64,000 bases of DNA from Eleginops maclovinus. Taxonomy: Eukaryota > Chordata > Actinopteri > Perciformes > Eleginopidae. Made by a program: the position numbers and the translations under genes. A model generated the notes under the pieces. It was not told the origin of the DNA, did no database searches, and worked only from the letters and a program-made list of their open reading frames with translations. Shown in pieces: positions 1 through 14,509 of the stretch; the first letter of the stretch is position 1; every line of letters starts with the position of its first letter. The DNA lies in contig NC_086363.1 of the NCBI RefSeq assembly GCF_036324505.1, positions 14,632,153 through 14,696,152 of the forward strand, in the 5' to 3' direction.

Positions 1-330
1 ATAAAATATCCCTTCCCTTTTCTGCTGTGCTTATGTGCAGAGGACAGACAGCCGCAGTGTCTCTGCCAGGGATACAGGAGAGAGAGTGGGCCGCCGGCCA
101 TCTGGGTTTAGAGGTGTCTTTAAATGGCGGAGGTGTAAATCTACTGCCCATGTGCCGGAGGGGACGTCAGTTTCTCTCTGGCCTGCAGACCCACTCGCAG
201 ATCAATAAAGTTAACTCAAAACATTCACACTCTGCCATCTGAAATCAACCATTTAATGAGTTGCTGTTCCTGTAAAAATGGAAAAGGCCCCTTCAGATTT
301 ATTAGAACGGAGAGAGAGTAGAATTCCAGA

Positions 331-391
331 GGAGAAGAAAGACGAGGAGGAGAGGAGGAGGAGAAGGAGGAGGAGGAGGAGGAGGAGGAGG
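331..391. repeat. (AGG)n purine-rich simple repeat
   Basis: An imperfect GGA/AGG triplet tract next to the truncated 5' side of the LINE fragment. Its Arg-rich and Pro-rich translations are artefacts. Confidence 0.9.
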
Positions 392-394
392 CAG

Positions 395-1078
395 AGCTAT
401 AGGGTTCCGCAGCCTCCGCTCGAGCTCCACCAGGCTGAGGAACAGCTTCTTCCACCAGGCGGTCAGGATGCTGAACTCTCTCCCTCCCTCCATCTCTTCT
501 CTCTCTCTCTCTCTCTCTCTCCTCCGTGCCTCCCTCTATCCTCTCTCTCCCTCCCTGTCTCTCTCTCCTCCCTCCATCCCTCTCTCCTCTCCCTACCTCT
601 CTCCCCCTCTCATCTCCCTCTCCCCTGACCTCTCCCCTGACCTCTCCACCCTCCGTCCCACCCACCTTTCCCCACTGCCTCAATGGAGATGTACCAGGAC
701 ATTAATCCCCCTCCCTCACACACCCTTCCCTCATCCAGCACCAGACACTTTCTATTCTCCGCTGCTCCTGAAAATGTACTTTGCACTAAGTATTATTTGC
801 ACTAAAGACCTACTTGCACTACTGTCAAATTGTGTTGATTGTGTCTAATATATGTATATATTACTTAGTTTTTTTTGTATACCCCTTTTTACTCCCCTGC
901 CAGAAACGGTATTTCAATTTTCAGAGAAACAGCTATCAATCTGTCAGTCCTTTCCGTGTACGGGCCGGGTGAGGTATCCCGTGTTGAGTCAAATTAAGCC
1001 TCAGGCTCCTCTCCTGGTGTGTAATTTTCTGTACACATGTGGAAATTTTGACAATAAACTGGACTTTGACTTTGACTT
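395..1078 (+). mobile_element. LINE (non-LTR retrotransposon) 3' end, plus orientation
   Basis: The frame from about 400 reads RSLRSSSTRLRNSFFHQAVR then MLNSLPPS, resembling the extreme C-terminus of fish LINE reverse transcriptases. The coding trace then runs into a CT-rich stretch (about 480-660). The 3' part has repeated TTTGCACTA words and ends ACAATAAACTGGACTTTGAC, a typical fish LINE tail. Most of the element is missing (5' truncation). The family is not assigned. Confidence 0.75.
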
Positions 1079-2974
1079 AAGAGCCACAAGATCTCTACGG
1101 AGCACACAAATAAAAATAGCTTCTTGATCTCATTTCTTTATGAGAATGCTTGAATAGAGGTGATTGGATGCTTTTGGTAAGCATGGAAAGCCTCCAGACT
1201 ATAAAAGCAATGTTATGTATTTCCACTTAGAAAACCGAATGTGATCCAAAAAGCGGATCTGCTTTTCCAAAAATAATTTGCCGGCAGCAAAATGGCTCTT
1301 CAGCATGTGATCGTAAACTTTTTACAAACAAGACCAAATGCTGAGTGATGGGGTGAAGCGGTTGCCTTCCTACTGGCCTACAGAATAACTCCTGATGGTG
1401 TTAAAGTAGTTCTGGCAAACCATTTAAAACATTTTACAAAAAGTTTAAGACATGGCCCTCGTTGCTTGCATCCATTTAACAAGAGTGAAATGTGGAAACG
1501 GATCTTCCTGATGAGTCTGATTAAGTGCAAGTTGAATATGTGTTGAGAGAGCGTCATTGTTTAATGATGCTTAGCTGTCTTTACAGGAAGGGACGCTGCA
1601 TTATTTTTGCCCCTTCCTCTTTTACGTGTAATATGGAGTTTTGACCGTCTCTGCTTACTCCCTAAACTCCTCCCACATCCGTTCCTCAGACACGGTCCAT
1701 AAACACACCTCGTCATGTTCGCCCGAACACCGCCGTCTACCTGAAAATCACCCGATGATCGGTTTATGCTGATGGAGTGCATCTTAAGTGTTCCATTTAC
1801 TCTCTGCTTTCCACTCCAAATCTCTCACCCTAAACTACCGGCCCTGCGTCCCCTGGGGGGCCGAAGAGGAAGGAAGACAGATGAAATTGTCCTTTTTACG
1901 GCAATGTCTTACTTTTGGGCTTTACATTACTACATTATGAGGCAGATCCCTCTAGCATCTGCCAGACAAATCAGAGTTTCCTGAGGTTGTGTTACTTACT
2001 CTGCTTTAGGGCGGCTGCAAAGATAATCCTGTTAACAAGCGCGCATGGAAAGAGTTAGACCCAGACTCCATATGGGGGGCCGTGTCTCATCAGGTGTGAT
2101 GTTAGGGGGCTAAATCTGCGCATGCATCCGGACACGCAGCGTGACAGATGCTGACAGTCGACGGCACAGGTCAGGAGCATGCGCTGTGTATGTGGCAGTT
2201 TGTGACACACACACACACACGCGCACACCAGACAAGTCTACTCTGGGGATTCTCTGTGACACACAGAGCAGGAAAGGTGGGTAAACATGTGTGAGGAGCT
2301 AGCGTGGTAATGTTGTTTGTGTGAGCCCTCGTGTTTATGCTGCTAATGGGAGTTTAATTTGATAAGCGGTTGGCAGATTTGTCAGCACTCAGCTGGGATG
2401 GAGGGAATTGGGCTGTGTATATTTTGGGAAAACATGAAGAAATTCACTCCAGGTTTCTGCTCTTTTTCTTACAGCCTGTATGTATATCCTATCAGTTTGA
2501 CATGATCATGTAAGACAAAGGCATTCCAAAAGCAACTGGGGGGGACAAAGTTCCAACATTTTCACAAACAAACTCATTTAAATTGTTTGTGAGAGTAAAG
2601 TGAGAAGCGTGTTGCAACTAACGTGTGCGTTAAGTTAACTACAGGTTTACAGATAGCTTGGCATGCGGAAGCGGGGGCTTTCCTGGCTTTAAGTCGAATT
2701 CATGAGTGCACCCACCAGCATTACCAAGTATTACTCATTAACATGCTTTGCTTGTTTCTTTCATTCAGACAGCCATTGCACAATAAGCATTTAAAGGACT
2801 ATGAAACATTTAGCTAACCTCCCATACATACCTATGTGAACAAAGGAGAAATGTAGCGTATAAGAAAGATGTTTGACGTGAGCCAATAATGTGTGCCATT
2901 TTAACAGACTACCTATAAATCTAGGCCATTGACGTTAAATAAATAACAATAACACAAAAAGACAAAATATAAAG

Positions 2975-2976
<2 letters not shown>

Positions 2977-3043
<67 letters not shown>
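2977..3043. repeat. (AC)n microsatellite
   Basis: About 67 bp of uninterrupted AC dinucleotide. Confidence 0.98.
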
Positions 3044-3044
<1 letters not shown>

Positions 3045-4239
3045 CCAGCTTCGAAGTGATGAAAACATTCCAAGGAAGCCACTGCGCACTGTTGTACCCG
3101 GGCTATTGTTTCCAAAATGTTGGGATGCCTTTTAATTGTAACGATGCTGTGCAATGCAAAATGCACTCCCTCATTGAGGCAGTGCTGGTTCCTTGCAGTT
3201 TAATGAATCTTTACTTAATCTGGGTGCAAGGGTAATGGAAGAAGCAGGAAGAATCAGTGTGTTGCATATTTGTTATTGTAAAGTGTAAAACAGCTCTAAC
3301 GGGACAGTAATTAAAGGCTAAAGAGGCGACTGTTGAAAGCGGCTTTAATCCCTGTGATAATACGGACTGTGGTGTTGGGCCTGTAGAGGGTTCAGTATGG
3401 GAGACATATGGGGTTGGGGGCGATGATGGAGGCGCTGTAATGTAGTCACAACAGAGGGTTCAGAGCCAAAGGAAACGGGGGTCTCTCGCTCCTTCCTAAA
3501 CAGGATGAGAAGAGGAGACCACACGCATGGCGCCCTGTACACTGTATATGTGTCTCAGTATAGATCACACAGGCCTGAGTTACCCATATATTTCCTCTTG
3601 TACCTTTCCTATGATTCTTGGTTGATCCTGAAGTTCCTTTCGCTCCTTTTCTTTCCCGAACACTGTCCCACTCTGTACAAAAGCATCCCCCCCCCCTCCT
3701 CCCCCAAGGAACATGATTTATGAATGGCTCCACTGTTATTCCTTTTATCTTCTTGTTCCTCCAGCTCCTCTTCCTCCTCCTCCTCAACAGGAAGTGGACA
3801 GAGATAGACTGTATTATCATAGATAAGCGTCTTCGCAAACACATCAAATACTTAGCAGCAGATGTATTTTTTCTACATCTTTCCAGAGCTTCCACAAGTG
3901 AAACCAACACCTAACAATTTCTAGGACGTTTATGTCTTTATTACTTTATAAAACATACTTATTAAGCATTATAAACATATTTATAATGTGCTTATAGCAC
4001 TATCAAAAAAAGCACAAATAAATATTATTTACTCTGTCAATTAATCATTTCATAATTGTAATCATTTTATGAGTTATAAGATCAATATTTAAACTGCATT
4101 ACATTTGTCCATATTTGTATCTCATTAATAAATGATGTCTGTGTTATACTTCATTACACTGTGATTATATAGTACATTTGACCGATGGCATAGGTAGAGT
4201 AGTACATAGAATCCTGCGTATACTGATCGCTTTCATCAT

Positions 4240-4450
4240 GCCAAGCATCATTTAGCTTGTTGTGTTTGTATTCTATTCACTATTCATTTTGCACTACTTT
4301 TTTAGTTTTATTTTATTATTTCTATTTAATTATTATTTTGTTCTTTTATAATATGTTGCATTGTTGGAGGAGCTCGGGACCTAAGATTTTCAATGCCATA
4401 ACTACACTGTAGCGACTGTGCACATGATAACAAAAACCATGAACCTTGAA
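4240..4450 (+). mobile_element. LINE 3' UTR fragment, plus orientation
   Basis: Contains TTTGCACTA, a long AT-rich run, then TTGTTGGAGGAGCTCGGGAC, CCTAAGATTTTCAATGCCAT and GTGCACATGATAACAAAAAC. This is the recognisable ending of a common fish non-LTR element, usually finishing with an ACAATAAA-type tail. Only the untranslated tail remains. Confidence 0.65.
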
Positions 4451-5096
4451 AAACATCATTTAATCTATGCAAACAGAAAAAAGGTCTTTTTAAATCAGAT
4501 TGATTAACACTCTACTTGCAAACAATGACAACAGAGTAACTCACAATCCCATTATAGTGTACTATAACAGTCATTACAATGGATAAAAAAATCATTATAA
4601 TTTAGGGAATTATAATCTTGTTAGTGAAGGAATTATGATACTTGACCTAATAAGTCATTACAAAATCCTTCATTTTAGGATAAGCGTTATCTTATAAGGC
4701 ACTATGTGAATGTATGAGTGCCGATAGTTTATGATTTTACAGTGTTATGTGCAGATTATAACGCACAATTTACATTTTAGAAATGAACTTCATTGAAGGT
4801 GTGACCACACACACTTTCTCTTATTTCTCTCTGGCCTGTTTCGAGCCATTTGTTCCAGTTTGCCATCTGGCAGTGAAAGCAGTCCCGTTGAGGAACAAGG
4901 GAATAAAGTTTAAAAAACAATAAAAAGGTCATTTTCCGTGGCAGTAATCTTTAAACCCATGGCTACAGTATCATTTTAGTTTGTCACAACCTGACAGGAA
5001 GGACTTTGGTTGAAATGTCATAAAAAAGCCAAATACGTAAGTTTCACAGCAGCTTTTTAAATAATTTGCATAATGGTCCCAAAGTCTGTGTGTGAG

Positions 5097-5120
5097 TGAG
5101 AGAGAGAGAGAGAGAGAGAG
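5097..5120. repeat. (GA)n microsatellite
   Basis: About 24 bp of GA repeat, roughly 300 bp upstream of the large TG tract. Confidence 0.95.
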
Positions 5121-5417
5121 TTTTGCTTTTCTGGTTATCTTGGCCCAGCGGCGGTGCAGTGACTCTGGCCACTGTGTGTGTGTTTATGTGTTTGCGGTGT
5201 TATTCCAGGTGTTTTGTCAGGAATGGTGTGTGTACATCAGCTGGAGACCGGAGAGAGGTGAGGTACCGTCCTTCGTCACCATGCAGGGTGTGTGCACGTG
5301 TGTGTTTAAAAGAGAGAGATACAGAGTCGACTGAGGAAGTGAGGGCGGATCTTTCTGAGATCCATAGACACCCAGAGATGCTTTGATATATTAGATGGAG
5401 AAGCAAAGGGGGACAGG

Positions 5418-5614
<197 letters not shown>

Positions 5615-6432
5615 CTCTTCCCCGCTGCGCTGTCCAGCTCAGGCTCTGTGCCCGAGGTACCCTCACACTGCCCCGACCACACTGCAGCAGGAACTCCTCT
5701 GATCTTAGTGTGTGTGCGCCCGTCAGCATCCCATGTAATCACTGAGCACAACTGTAGGAGCTGGTGGTATACGTAGGAAGAGGAGCAGGATAAAGAGCTG
5801 AAGTAAAACCCAAACATACGATACCTGTTCAAAGGAACACTGGGATACAAATGGCTAAGGATAAGAAACATACATGAATCTTACTGAACAGTGTTTCAAA
5901 CTGTGCTATCCATTTCTCTAGACAGTTGATTTGAAGAAATTATGTAATATTGTTTTATTATTTGATTTCAATCAAGGTTAGTCAAGTGGTGAGCTACATA
6001 AATAGGAATGACTATGTTTATGAAATGGTAGAAATCCAAGAATAAAACCCAAAATTACAGAAGCTAGAACGGCACCTTGACAGGAGGTACATTCAGGACA
6101 TTTTTTTTGTTTTGCTTCTCCTCTATTGAAATACAGTTTGTGTATCATCTCTGAAAGATAATTATAAACAAAGTCACGTTTTTAAGCTTTCACAAGCTCC
6201 CAAAGATGTACGTTCTGCTGGAAGGTGATTGAGAAGTCACATGAACTACTTTGCAATATATTTGTCAGTTGCTAAAGGTATGTCTGCTGAAACGTCACAT
6301 CCACTTTACTCAGGGATTGATCTACTCCCAGCCAGCCAGAACACATGTAATAAGTCTGTGAAGTGTAGGCAAATTAATCACAAAATGAACTCTCTTTAAA
6401 TGTTATGTAACTTATTCCTGCTACCTGCCTTT

Positions 6433-6473
6433 TTGCATACTTGTACTGTACGTTGTACTGTACAAGTATGCAA
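6433..6473. repeat. Hairpin-forming inverted repeat (18-bp arms, one mismatch)
   Basis: The left arm begins TTGCATACTTGTAC and the right arm ends GTACAAGTATGCAA, exact complements over 14 bp. A T-T mismatch, three more pairs and a CGTTG loop complete a 41-nt hairpin. Confidence 0.9.
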
Positions 6474-7828
6474 CTGTACTGTATGTGTTGCTTATGTACC
6501 TGTGCTGGTACCTTTGCTATGTACTGGTAGAAGCTAAAGACAAAAAGGCTAACGATCTGTGTCGGCAGCATCATGGACAGTAAATACTGAAATACATTGA
6601 TTGACAGTGATGAAAGACAATGTGCCTTAAATCAATACGCCACCCAAGTCTCTCCATTATAAATATGCCACCCAGTGTAGACTTGGAACTGGCTTTACTT
6701 TAAATATACCTGGCAGGAATTGTTTTGTAACCACATCACAACACCCTAAATTAAAATGTGGTCAAAATTCCCTGCCCCAATGCTCAATGCCTGCCCTTCT
6801 ATTGCAACGTAATAGTGAAAAACAATGGCACGTTTCTGCAATGGAACATTTTCTCTGCATACTTCGTTATTAAATGCAAGTGGTTATATATTTATTGTGT
6901 GACTTTGCCTGTGCCACATGAAAAGTGAATAATCTCCAGCAATAAATGCTGTAAAGCAGTCAGGAGATCAGTCGTGTAGTGTGCCCTCAGCTTCAGCAGC
7001 ACACCCATATGTTAAGTGTGTATGGTATACCATATGTGGCTATGGGTGTGTCATGGTCCACTGCACTCACAAAATCACCACAGTCAGCAAGTCCGCTTGT
7101 CAAACTGAGGAGTGGAGTGGGTTTAGCGGATAAAAGAAAGTCTTTGCTGAGCTGAAATGGAGGCAAAGAAAGTGGTGTGTCACAGGCTTTCTTTCTTCCT
7201 GAATGTTTTTGCCCCAGCCAGAGGGTCATATCCATGTGAGGGAGGAAAGTAGATTTTGAGGAGCTGTAGTAGTAGCTTATAGCTGGTATTCATCCGACAT
7301 GATTAGGCATCATTTGGATTTGATTGCACTTGACTGAAGCTCAGGGCACATACCTGAGAAAGGAAAGAATATGAGGAGATAATCACATAGTTTTGTACAG
7401 GATTGTAAAATCAAATAGTGACAAATAACCATGGCTTTCATGTACCGGTGTAGTGTGCTGTAGGTAGGTAGTCTAAGTCCAGCCCAACAGTCCTTTGTGG
7501 CTCCCCTTTGACCTCTACCCTAGCGTTAAGGGAAGTGACACCATTTGCTGCTTGTTCTTTAGCCTCTAGTGACCTTCCAGGACCTAGACCACCACCACAC
7601 ATGGAGGCTTTACATTATGATCTTACAAGGCCTTGCAGTTTTTACTCTTGTCAATATCCAGAAAATCAGCGAGGCCAGGATAGCAAATTTAATTCAAACC
7701 CATGCCCTGATAAAGGTGCTTTATGGGCTAAGGAATCATTCAAACTGTGATGTGTTACAGCCTCAGATCACACACTGATAGTTCACCTCAACATTGTGCA
7801 CTCTGAGCCTTTGAACCGCATGAAGAGA

Positions 7829-7961
<133 letters not shown>

Positions 7962-10693
7962 TCGCTGTCAGCGGGCAGCAGTTTTGCAGAGGATATAGAG
8001 AGTGCTGAATCTCGCTGTGACTCCAGGAAACCCTGCACTCACTTCCACCTTCAGGAGGATGAAAGGAGTTCAGGGAGCTAGAGTTCCACTCCCTACAGTG
8101 TGTGAGTGTGCATGTGTTTGAGCGAGTGTGTGGGAGTGTAACATACCTTTAGGTGCCCCTATCTCCTGTCTTTGCGGTTCCAGCATAAGCACATTACAAA
8201 TTCACACATCCCCCTACCAACACCCCCATACCCCTAACCTCTATCGCTCCTACATCTGATACAATCACAACATGGCTACAAAGAGGCTGCCAGGCAGGGG
8301 GTACCGGTGTCTGAGTGTGTATGTGTGTGTGTGCAACTCCAACTCTATTCATGGGGCAGGATGCGGGTTTTTGGGGCTTGCAGTAAAATGGTGAGAAATT
8401 CCCTCAACCTCAAAGACTGTAGTACACATCAGTAGCCCCCGCTCTCCTTCATCTCTCTATGTAGGGCTATTTTAAACACAGACTCCCCAAACCCTTAAAT
8501 TGGGAAAAGGGACATTTTGTTGTTGCAATTATGCCCTTTTTTCTCACTCTTTTAAAAGGGCACTGCCAGACCATAAAAGAGTTTCTCTCTTGCCGTTCCC
8601 TAACTACCTTCTAACTAACTGACTAACATTCTATTCCAATTGTGTTTAATCCTTATGTATGTACGTACCCTTGGGATGCCTCAGGGAAACATGTTAGCAC
8701 TGAGAACGAATACTATGCTTTGTCTTTGTCGCTTGGAATTGCTTATTTAGATTTTTTATTGTGCAAGTCTCTTTTATTGAAGTCCTTACACCACAACGAT
8801 AAAATATGTTTTTTTATTTCCTCATGGTTCGCTCAACAGCCATTCTGCGTGTGCTCTGAAAATAAATGATACACAGCCCTGGTAAATGGGAATCCAACAA
8901 AGTTGCGCGGCCGGGGCCAAAGAACACTATTCTAGCCAGGATGTGGAAAGGCAATGGATGCATAAAGAGGAGCAGTGGGAGCGAGAGGGAGGTCAATCTG
9001 CCACATGCTATCGTTCTTTGAGCCCTGATGGGAGTGGCACCTTTGTTTGGCTTGAATTTCTAAATATCAACAATCAATGACTGTCCATCTTGTATCGAGG
9101 AAGACGCTCTTCCGCCCTCGTTGAAACGCCTCATGACACAATTATTGTAAAATGATTCATAGCCCAAGAAAAGTGTAATCAACATGTGAGAAATCAACAG
9201 TGATTGAAGAGCACAGAGTGATATTGCCTCCTTACTTTCTAACAGTCACGATTTAGACTTTCTTTGATTGCCAGTCACATAAAATGCTCACATGCCCACA
9301 GAGGCCGGACTGACACACAGTTCACATATTAACACAGAAACAGACGGGTTTGTTACACACCCACCAGTTCACACCCACCCACATGTCCACAAACCCACCC
9401 ACACACACCTATACGCAGTGTCTGTGATTGTGTGAGATTGACACACAGTTAAGTTTTACAGGTGTGCTGAAGCGGATAATTAGCCTGTTAGCTGCGACTA
9501 ATGAAATCTCCACTGCTGTGCCCTCCACTGCTGCCGGGGCAGAGGCCACCTTCCTGTTTGGATAGGCACCGCTTTAAAGCAGAGCGGAGGGGAGCCCACT
9601 AAATGTGAGTGTGTTCTGTGAGTGTGTGTGTGTGTGTGTGAGGCTGCGAATGTGTTTGTACTCAGCTCGATACAGGATGAAAGAGGAAAAGTGAGAGAGT
9701 TAGGTGAATGAACACGAAGAGGGAGTGAAAAAAGTACCGATGGGATTTTCACTTTATGGCAATATTGTTTTTACTTAAAGCAAACTGAAAATGGAATAGA
9801 CAGTTAAAGGAGCTATTTAACTTCCTACTCACAGACAGTAAAACTATATTAATTAAGTACATGGAGAGTTGCGTGTACTTACAGTTTATTGTAGGATTAG
9901 TTTTTAGCATTAGGGTGAAATAATAAAATAATTAAAACAAATACAAAGACGTGAAGGAGTATAGGTCTGTTTTATTTACTGACCTGAGCATCGAATAGAA
10001 TTAAATACTGCAGCATACGCAATTGTCTCCTTTTTATGCAGTTTTTTTGCTTCTGTATTAATTTATATATATAATTGTTTTCATCCTTTTTGAAACACAA
10101 CATATCTCCTCTTTTTCTATTTAGTGAGTTATGTAAATACACATTTTATTTCAATGTTGTAGTTAATTATCTGATACGGATAAACAGCAGCAAATTTGAA
10201 AAATGTAATTGTCCTTTAAAATATTTTTGAACAACGTCACGTTGCACATTGAAGATATAGTTTGTTGATGTGGAGACAAATACCATCGCTCTGTAAACCT
10301 GAGACTCCATCTTTCACCCCGCAGAATGACAGTCAGCTGTGTGTAGAGGAATTATTTTTCTGGGTGTTTTTCTGGGCGGATTCTCTGTGTGTTACCTTCA
10401 CTGTGTCCGGCCCTCACCTGTGTCCCTTAAATAGAGTAAGTGGTCAACAAGTATGTGTCCCTAAGACCAGCCCCCCCAGGAGAGCAGATGAGCGCCTGCA
10501 TACAGCTCACCTCTGACATTCATGCCACTTCAGGACTTGGAATTTTTACATACACACACATGCACTCTGACCTCTGTTGCCCTCTGACCAGCTGCTGACA
10601 GAGCTGATCACTGCAGTTACGCAGCCTGACGATGGAAGCTGATTGATGATTGGCTGAAGAAGCAGTCAGCAGCATGTCAGTGGACCCTCACCC

Positions 10694-10721
10694 TGACCCG
10701 TGACCTTTTGACCTTTGACTC
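10694..10721. promoter_or_regulatory. Array of four nuclear-receptor half-sites
   Basis: Half-sites TGACCC (10694-10699), TGACCT (10701-10706), TGACCT (10709-10714) and TGACTC (10716-10721) are all in the same orientation with spacers of 1, 2 and 1 bp, giving overlapping DR1, DR2 and DR1 geometries. DR2 is a known retinoic-acid receptor spacing and DR1 is used by RXR, COUP-TF and HNF4. Function is inferred. Confidence 0.5.
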
Positions 10722-11917
10722 AGGATAGTGGTATGTTGTGGGGATAACCATGTTGTACACAAGACCCTCAAATGCCGCTTTAATTTATTTTATTTTAGTT
10801 GTACGCAATAAACAGTTGGACTTGGAACAACCTCAACCTGTTCGAGCCTGTCTAATTATATTTACCACAAACATCAATCATGAAACTAATTTGAGACGTA
10901 AATTGAACCTAAAATATTCAGCTAACTTGATTCCTAAAGTCTTTCATCCAAACCGTTTGAAATGGTAACGGAAATGCACGTCAACTGCATCATGAGCTTC
11001 ATGTTTTGTGTATGATTTGCTTCCAATCACATGTCTGAAACAAAACTGCTACAATAGCTCTTGTCTTCTTCTCACTTAACCATTTTGGTCAGTAGGACTA
11101 GATTTGGATTCTTTAACAAGAGGCTTTTGTGCCAATTATCTGCTCTCTGTGATATGATGTGGCAGTGTGGGGGGGCTTTTCCGCTCTCTAGGTGTTAAAG
11201 GCCACAGTCCAAGTGAATGCAATGAGCCGGCAAGATGTTGCCTCCGAGGTGGCCCTGTTTCAGGCCTTTGTGTGTCTGTGTGTCGCCAGCTGATGGGACT
11301 TCTGCTTTAGTCATTGCGTCCGTGACACTGTTGCACGCCGGACCATCATGTGCAAAACATCCACCGAGGCTTTGATTAGATGGTGTGTAATAAAGTGTGC
11401 ATTCCCATAACACATTATAGCTTTTTGAGTGAGCTCTGAGTGTTGAAGTTTCAAACTTTTTCTTCTCGGACGAAGCCCTGAGGGGACAAACTTGAAAACT
11501 CGCAGAGGCCCGCTGACTCACACATACATACAAATCGACTGAAAACATTCCAGTGGCACGAATGGGGAAGTTGGCCGGACAATTTTTGGTAAAGAAAGTA
11601 AACACACTTCTTCTCTGTTTTATAAATATTGTAAGGGTATAGTGTGTGACCTATGGGATAAAGAATGGAGACACGAGAACAAAGGAGAAAACCAAAGAGA
11701 GGCAGCGACGATGATGATGATGATGATGGGGCTTTACGATGTAGAGTTCTGATGGGAATGTCAGCTGCTCCTCTAAAGGAACAAAGCAGATGTATGTGTG
11801 TGTGCGGGTATGAGCAAGAGCCTTCAGTTCCCTCTCTGCCGCTCTCCCTCTGAGGAACAGTAATTGTGATCCATGCTCTGTTAAAATCCACAGCCCACTG
11901 GGACCAGCGTAAAGAAA

Positions 11918-12039
<122 letters not shown>

Positions 12040-12423
12040 AACTTTCCTGCTCTTTCCTGCAGTGGACCAATGAAGACATCACACGCATGTACCAATGCTG
12101 TCACTTTACCTGCCCTTGCCCTTACACCTCTTACTTTCTAAGGGCACCAAACTCTTCTACATCTGGACCACTCCTTACTTCCTTTCTTCCATCTTCCCTC
12201 TCCCCTTTCCTTTCTTTATATCAGACAGGGGAAGCTGTGCAGTACTGAGACTGGCCTCAGGGGGGGGTCTCTTTCTCATGTTCTGCTGCTCAATCTTGGC
12301 CTCAGGAGTGTATACTGTATACTATTTGCTCTACTAAAACAGGAGAAAACATAATGATTAAAAGATATTTCGACATAAAACAATCCGCCATGTATCTCAA
12401 AATGAAGCATGTTTTTCTTTTTT

Positions 12424-12720
12424 CAGAATCAAGTTTATTGTTTATAAGAAGGGTTACACATACTGTTCAAAGAATTCACTTTGGTATGTGCTGCATACAT
12501 AAACACACCAAGAGAAAATCAATTGTAAGAAAGAGGACCAAAAAAAAAATGGAATAAAAAAAAAATACTAAAACCAAGTACAGTATAGTATGACAGAAAA
12601 CTTGTAGAGTAAATAAATATATGCAGTATTGGGATGTGAAGGGGAAAGCTGTGCAGGTATAAAGAGGTAGCTTTGTATGCAAATGTGCAAAAATTGTGTG
12701 CGAGATAAACAAAATAAAAC
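12424..12720 (-). mobile_element. LINE 3' UTR fragment, minus orientation
   Basis: Read on the plus strand it starts CAGAATCAAGTTTATTG and continues with AAAGAATTCACTTTGGTATG and TGCATACATAAACA. This resembles the reverse complement of the common fish LINE tail that begins CAGAATCAG(C)TTTATTGGCC. The body contains A-runs and is degenerate. No coding part remains. Confidence 0.55.
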
Positions 12721-13545
12721 AATCAAAATTGTTACTTCTTAATGGTTAAAAACATTATCTAACAATATAAAGTTTAACCGTGTGGTTTTTCCAGCTTATA
12801 AAAGTTTTGGGAGATTCAAACGAACCATAAAATGTTTTTTATTAGAACACATTACATTTATTTGTTTTTACGTCAGCGCTCATAAACTTGATACCTGGGT
12901 AATCTGTCCATTCAGTAAGCTTGCATGTCCTTAGTGTAGCTTATATATGGTGTCCTTGGCGACTTACAGTATTGCAAAGACTCAGCTGCCCAGTACTTTA
13001 ACTAAAAGCCGTTTATATGTTGCTTAAAAGAACATTACATGAGAGTAATGGTAGATGTAATTGTCTAATTTCCATATTTATCTTTGCAATGTAAACTGTT
13101 AAAAACCTAAACGCATGATTTTGGGTGTGAATGCATGCCGCCAAGTCAAGCTTGTCTCAGAAATGTCCCGCTATGTTTATAAAGATTTGTCCCATTTTAT
13201 CCTAATTTCGTACTTAAATAAACCAGGGTGGTGATTCGTAGACTTGATGACTGCTAAATGTGGTTTCTATGTTAAAGTTCCAAAAAGCACAGTAAAAAGC
13301 CCTGCTATTTAAGGCCAATCTCATTTCTGTCTGTTAATTAAATTCAACAGAGAGTCAACTTTCTTTGAAGAAAGGCCGTTAAAATGTTTGGGATATTTCC
13401 TCTGCATTTGCTTTCAAAAATAACCAAACCCAGAGACCACAGTCGACATAAAGTTTCACCCTCGAGAAACATGAAAACTTTTTGAAGAGACGTGGAAGGA
13501 AACAATCAGGACAAATCTGAAACCCAACAGGGTAAAGGCTCTCTG

Positions 13546-13546
<1 letters not shown>

Positions 13547-13602
<56 letters not shown>

Positions 13603-13612
13603 CGCACACACA
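13547..13612. repeat. (CA)n microsatellite with CG interruptions
   Basis: About 66 bp with two CACG interruptions near the right end, which suggests an older tract than its uninterrupted neighbours. Confidence 0.97.
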
Positions 13613-14509
13613 GAGAGTCATTGCTTGGCAGGGAACCGAGGCCAGCTCCACGAGTTGCATTTTATGTTTTATGTCCATGTATACTGGGTAACCAAGAGGA
13701 GAGAAAATAAACCAAATGCTATTTTCATTGTCAGCGCATTTCAGCAAGTCCCTACCCAGCGAGGAAACGATTAACAGACTCGACATATTATGGATCTTAA
13801 GTGGGCAGGAGAATGACTTAATAGTTATTGTTTCATGTGGTGCAGCCAGTGTGATGATTTCTACTTTGTAGTTGTTGAATCTGTTTATTTTTTGGACTTT
13901 ATTTCCCAAGAATTAAACAAAATCTGTGTGCATTCCTCTGCATGCATCAACACCTTGAACACAGACTTAAATATGCCGTCACTCAATGAAGTAAAAGAAA
14001 TAAAAGAATGGGAAACACAAAGAAATGAGCTCATTGCTTTTTCTTTTAAGTATGATGAAAAGACTGATGATGCACCAAACCTCCAGCACTTGTGTGCTTC
14101 AATAATACCTGGAAACCACCCCCAATTGTGGCCCCAGGAGGCAGTAACTGCTTCTTGCTTTTGCGCTTTTGCAATCAAGCTTGAATTAGTTGGTGTAACA
14201 TGCTGACACACAAACAACAAACAAATTATCCATATTCATGTTTCCCTCTGATGTTGGTCTCTTTTACTAAGCTAAGCAAGCCACGTCTTGACAGCACACT
14301 TCTCAGATGTTGAACTATTTCTTTAATCCACTTTAAAATACATAATTTAATTAAACAGAAATGAATGGATTGGGTGAAAATGCCTGTAAGATGGAAGTGT
14401 TGCAGGATGCCCGTGAATGGTGGTTATTATGGTCACTGCAATAATGTATTTTCAGAAAATAAAAGGCAGCAATAACACGCGTTTGGCTTTATGTCCAGCT
14501 TATTGTCTT

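Noticed and set aside
225..683. Arg/Glu-rich and Pro-rich frames on both strands
   Set aside because: They translate the AGG and CT simple repeats adjoining a LINE tail.
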